Below are positions 62,984 through 64,000 of a stretch of 64,000 bases of DNA, piece after piece; the stretch's first letter is position 1; every line of letters begins with the position of its first letter. The notes below the pieces were generated by a model that saw only the letters and a list, made by a program, of their open reading frames with translations, ran no database searches and was not told the DNA's origin. Source of the stretch: Chlamydiales bacterium. GTDB lineage: Bacteria; Chlamydiota; Chlamydiia; Chlamydiales; Simkaniaceae. Both the position numbers and the translations under genes were made by a program. The stretch covers positions 248,001-312,000 of the forward strand of contig JACKPR010000002.1 in the NCBI GenBank assembly GCA_024233395.1, written 5' to 3'.

Positions 62984-63676
62984 TCAAGACTCTTCGTCTT
63001 CAGATGGAACATGCGCCTCTTCGTTGATATCGACAACTTTTTCATCAGGAGGCGTCTCTTCAGAAGGAGGTGTATTGTCTTCGACTTTTGGAATTTCTTC
63101 GATCTTCTCTTCTGCTTCTTCTATTTCTTCGGGAAGAAGAGCACCTTGTTCCACAAGGTAATTTTTGTAGCGATCGATTTGATCTGAAATGAGGCTTGTT
63201 GGAGGAGAGAGAAGGGTTCGTCTTTGTTGAAGAACTTCTTCCCCGATTTTTTCGGTAGGAGCTTCTTTCTTTTCTTTTGGGGCTTCTACTTTTTCTTCTC
63301 TAGAAGGCCGTCTTTTCCGTGCTCGTTTTTTCTCACGCTTTTTTTGTTCTTCTTTTGGAGCTTCCTCATCTTCTTTTTCTTTCTTAACAGGAGGTTTTTG
63401 CCCTCCACCAATTTTAATTGACTTTTCGATTTGAGGCTTTTTGAGCACAGTGCGTATTTCGCGTGTCTCAACAACTTCATACTCAGTCATCGGCAAAAGA
63501 AATGCTTTAGGCTTTTCTAATGAACGGAAAAAATAGCAATTGCCAAAAGAGACAACTTCTACAGCTCCGACTGCATATTCTTCTTGGGATGTTCCGCTTG
63601 TCGCACGGATGATAAGTTTAAATCCTTCTTTAGGAGTAATGACTGTTTCAACTAATGGTTCTCGTGTAAAATCCAC
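62984..63676 (-). CDS. Charged hypothetical protein next to gapA
   Basis: A 230-aa protein with a GTG start at 63676. Residues 1-75 look folded (beta-rich, VITPKEGFKLIIRATSG, FGNCYFFRSLEKPKAFLLPM). Residues 80-140 are a Lys/Glu/Arg-rich low-complexity linker with basic clusters (KKREKKRARKRRP). Residues 150-180 form a helix, and the C-terminal 50 residues are strongly acidic and Pro-rich. I recall a hypothetical gene (CT504) beside gapA in C. trachomatis, and this may be its counterpart; that is low-certainty inference. Function unknown. Confidence 0.65.
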   Translation of the reverse strand: MDFTREPLVETVITPKEGFKLIIRATSGTSQEEYAVGAVEVVSFGNCYFFRSLEKPKAFLLPMTEYEVVETREIRTVLKKPQIEKSIKIGGGQKPPVKKEKEDEEAPKEEQKKREKKRARKRRPSREEKVEAPKEKKEAPTEKIGEEVLQQRRTLLSPPTSLISDQIDRYKNYLVEQGALLPEEIEEAEEKIEEIPKVEDNTPPSEETPPDEKVVDINEEAHVPSEDEES

Positions 63677-63707
63677 TGATCTGTTCCAGGTTAAGGGTTA
63701 TTCTTTT

Positions 63708-63871
63708 AACGTGAGTTCGATTTTGAAGGTGCTGAGATGAAAGAATTTCATGGAGAAGGTTTGGTGAAATTTTGCGAAGGGAATAGCTAAAGTGCTATTT
63801 CCGAGTAAAATTACGTCAAAAATTCCCATGAAAACGCTCATAATTGGTGCCTTAAAAGTTGAAGTCACGTT
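63708..63871. repeat. Palindromic element E5 (164 bp)
   Basis: The left arm begins AACGTGAGTTCGATTTTGAA (63708) and is matched inverted at the right end (TTCAACTTTTAAGG in complement), with further paired blocks TTTCATGG and AATTTT. The centre is GGAATAGC-TAAAGT-GCTATTTCC near 63790. The right arm contains the gapA stop codon. It lies between gapA and the charged hypothetical gene, both on the minus strand. Confidence 0.65.
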
Positions 63872-64000
63872 TCTTTAGTCGCTATGTAGCGGATGAGATC
63901 GAGCAAACGGCAGGAATAGCCTATTTCGTTATCATACCAGGAGATGAGCTTAAAAAAGTTATCGTTTAGGGCAATCCCGGCATGAGCATCAAAAATTGAT
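63865..64000 (-). CDS. gapA: Glyceraldehyde-3-phosphate dehydrogenase, C-terminal fragment
   Basis: Forty-five codons up to the stop TGA at 63867-63865. The sequence IFDAHAGIALNDNFFKLISWYDNEIGYSCRLLDLI (in two parts: AGIALNDNFFKLISWYDNE and IGYS) is the conserved C-terminus of GAPDH; the usual SWYDNEWGYS has Ile for Trp here. The rest, including the active-site cysteine, is beyond the window. The stop codon lies in the right arm of E5. Confidence 0.9.
   Translation of the reverse strand, partial: SIFDAHAGIALNDNFFKLISWYDNEIGYSCRLLDLIRYIATKET

Noticed and set aside
1..64000. CRISPR arrays, prophage or intact insertion sequences
   Set aside because: No regularly spaced direct repeats, cas genes, phage structural genes or transposase frames were seen.

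Overview
This window reads as chromosome from an environmental (non-Chlamydiaceae) member of the Chlamydiota, most like Simkania or its relatives. Four things point there: (i) blocks whose gene order I recall from Chlamydia trachomatis (dapF-clpP-glyA; ABC-F/xerC/rnz/lon/tsaB/rpsU/dnaJ, here with insertions; a charged hypothetical next to gapA); (ii) a Tlc/NTT nucleotide transporter, the hallmark of energy parasitism; (iii) a MOMP-like beta-barrel of the Simkania/Legionella type; (iv) a CT398/CdsZ-like zinc-ribbon protein and a SWIM-SNF2 helicase. Base composition is AT-rich (about 40% GC by eye). The species assignment is inference; no search was run.

Layout. 1-8.6 kb: a partial zinc-ribbon gene, dsbB, and a minus-strand block in transcription order glyA, clpP, dapF, ald, SNF2 helicase, the last three coupled by 4-base overlaps. 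8.6-11.5 kb: two tandem membrane-anchored ClpA/B-type AAA+ genes, the upstream one carrying two +1 frameshifts. 11.8-14.1 kb: cdsZ-like gene, RNase P RNA with a terminator inside the 3' end of xerC, xerC. 14.1-20.1 kb: GDPD, ABC-F, SPOUT methyltransferase, a small unknown, NTT transporter divergent from a LysR regulator. 20.1-25.1 kb: operon lon-hldE2-rhomboid-rnz. 25.4-27.4 kb: tsaB, rpsU and dnaJ, dnaJ with its own CIRCE operator. 27.6-34.5 kb: one giant gene (2308 aa) with a predicted papain-like/deubiquitinase-like N-terminus and a C-terminal phospholipase D module, a strong effector candidate.

35-64 kb is accessory in character: tandem alpha/beta hydrolases, a NAPE-PLD-like metallohydrolase, an M19 dipeptidase, a MOMP-like porin, MscS, an ABC-2 exporter, a pentapeptide-repeat protein, an EndoG-like nuclease, a GST/metaxin-like protein, a complete two-partner secretion pair (tpsA-tpsB), a secreted EEP phosphodiesterase, a radical SAM protein, a GalT-type HIT protein, an unusual 382-aa two-hydrophobic-segment protein with an RVKR site and six N-glycosylation sequons, an SDR, a Cdd1-like protein, tRNA-Leu(UAA), and the 3' end of gapA.

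The main structure not explained by genes is a set of about seven intergenic near-palindromes, mostly 155-170 bp, at 11644, 13917, 25128 (shorter), 27438, 34810, 62701 and 63708. Their arms differ in sequence but length and architecture are the same. They occur in divergent, convergent and co-directional gaps, and several are bounded by TA, so they look like a family of MITE-like fold-back elements or large structured RNAs.
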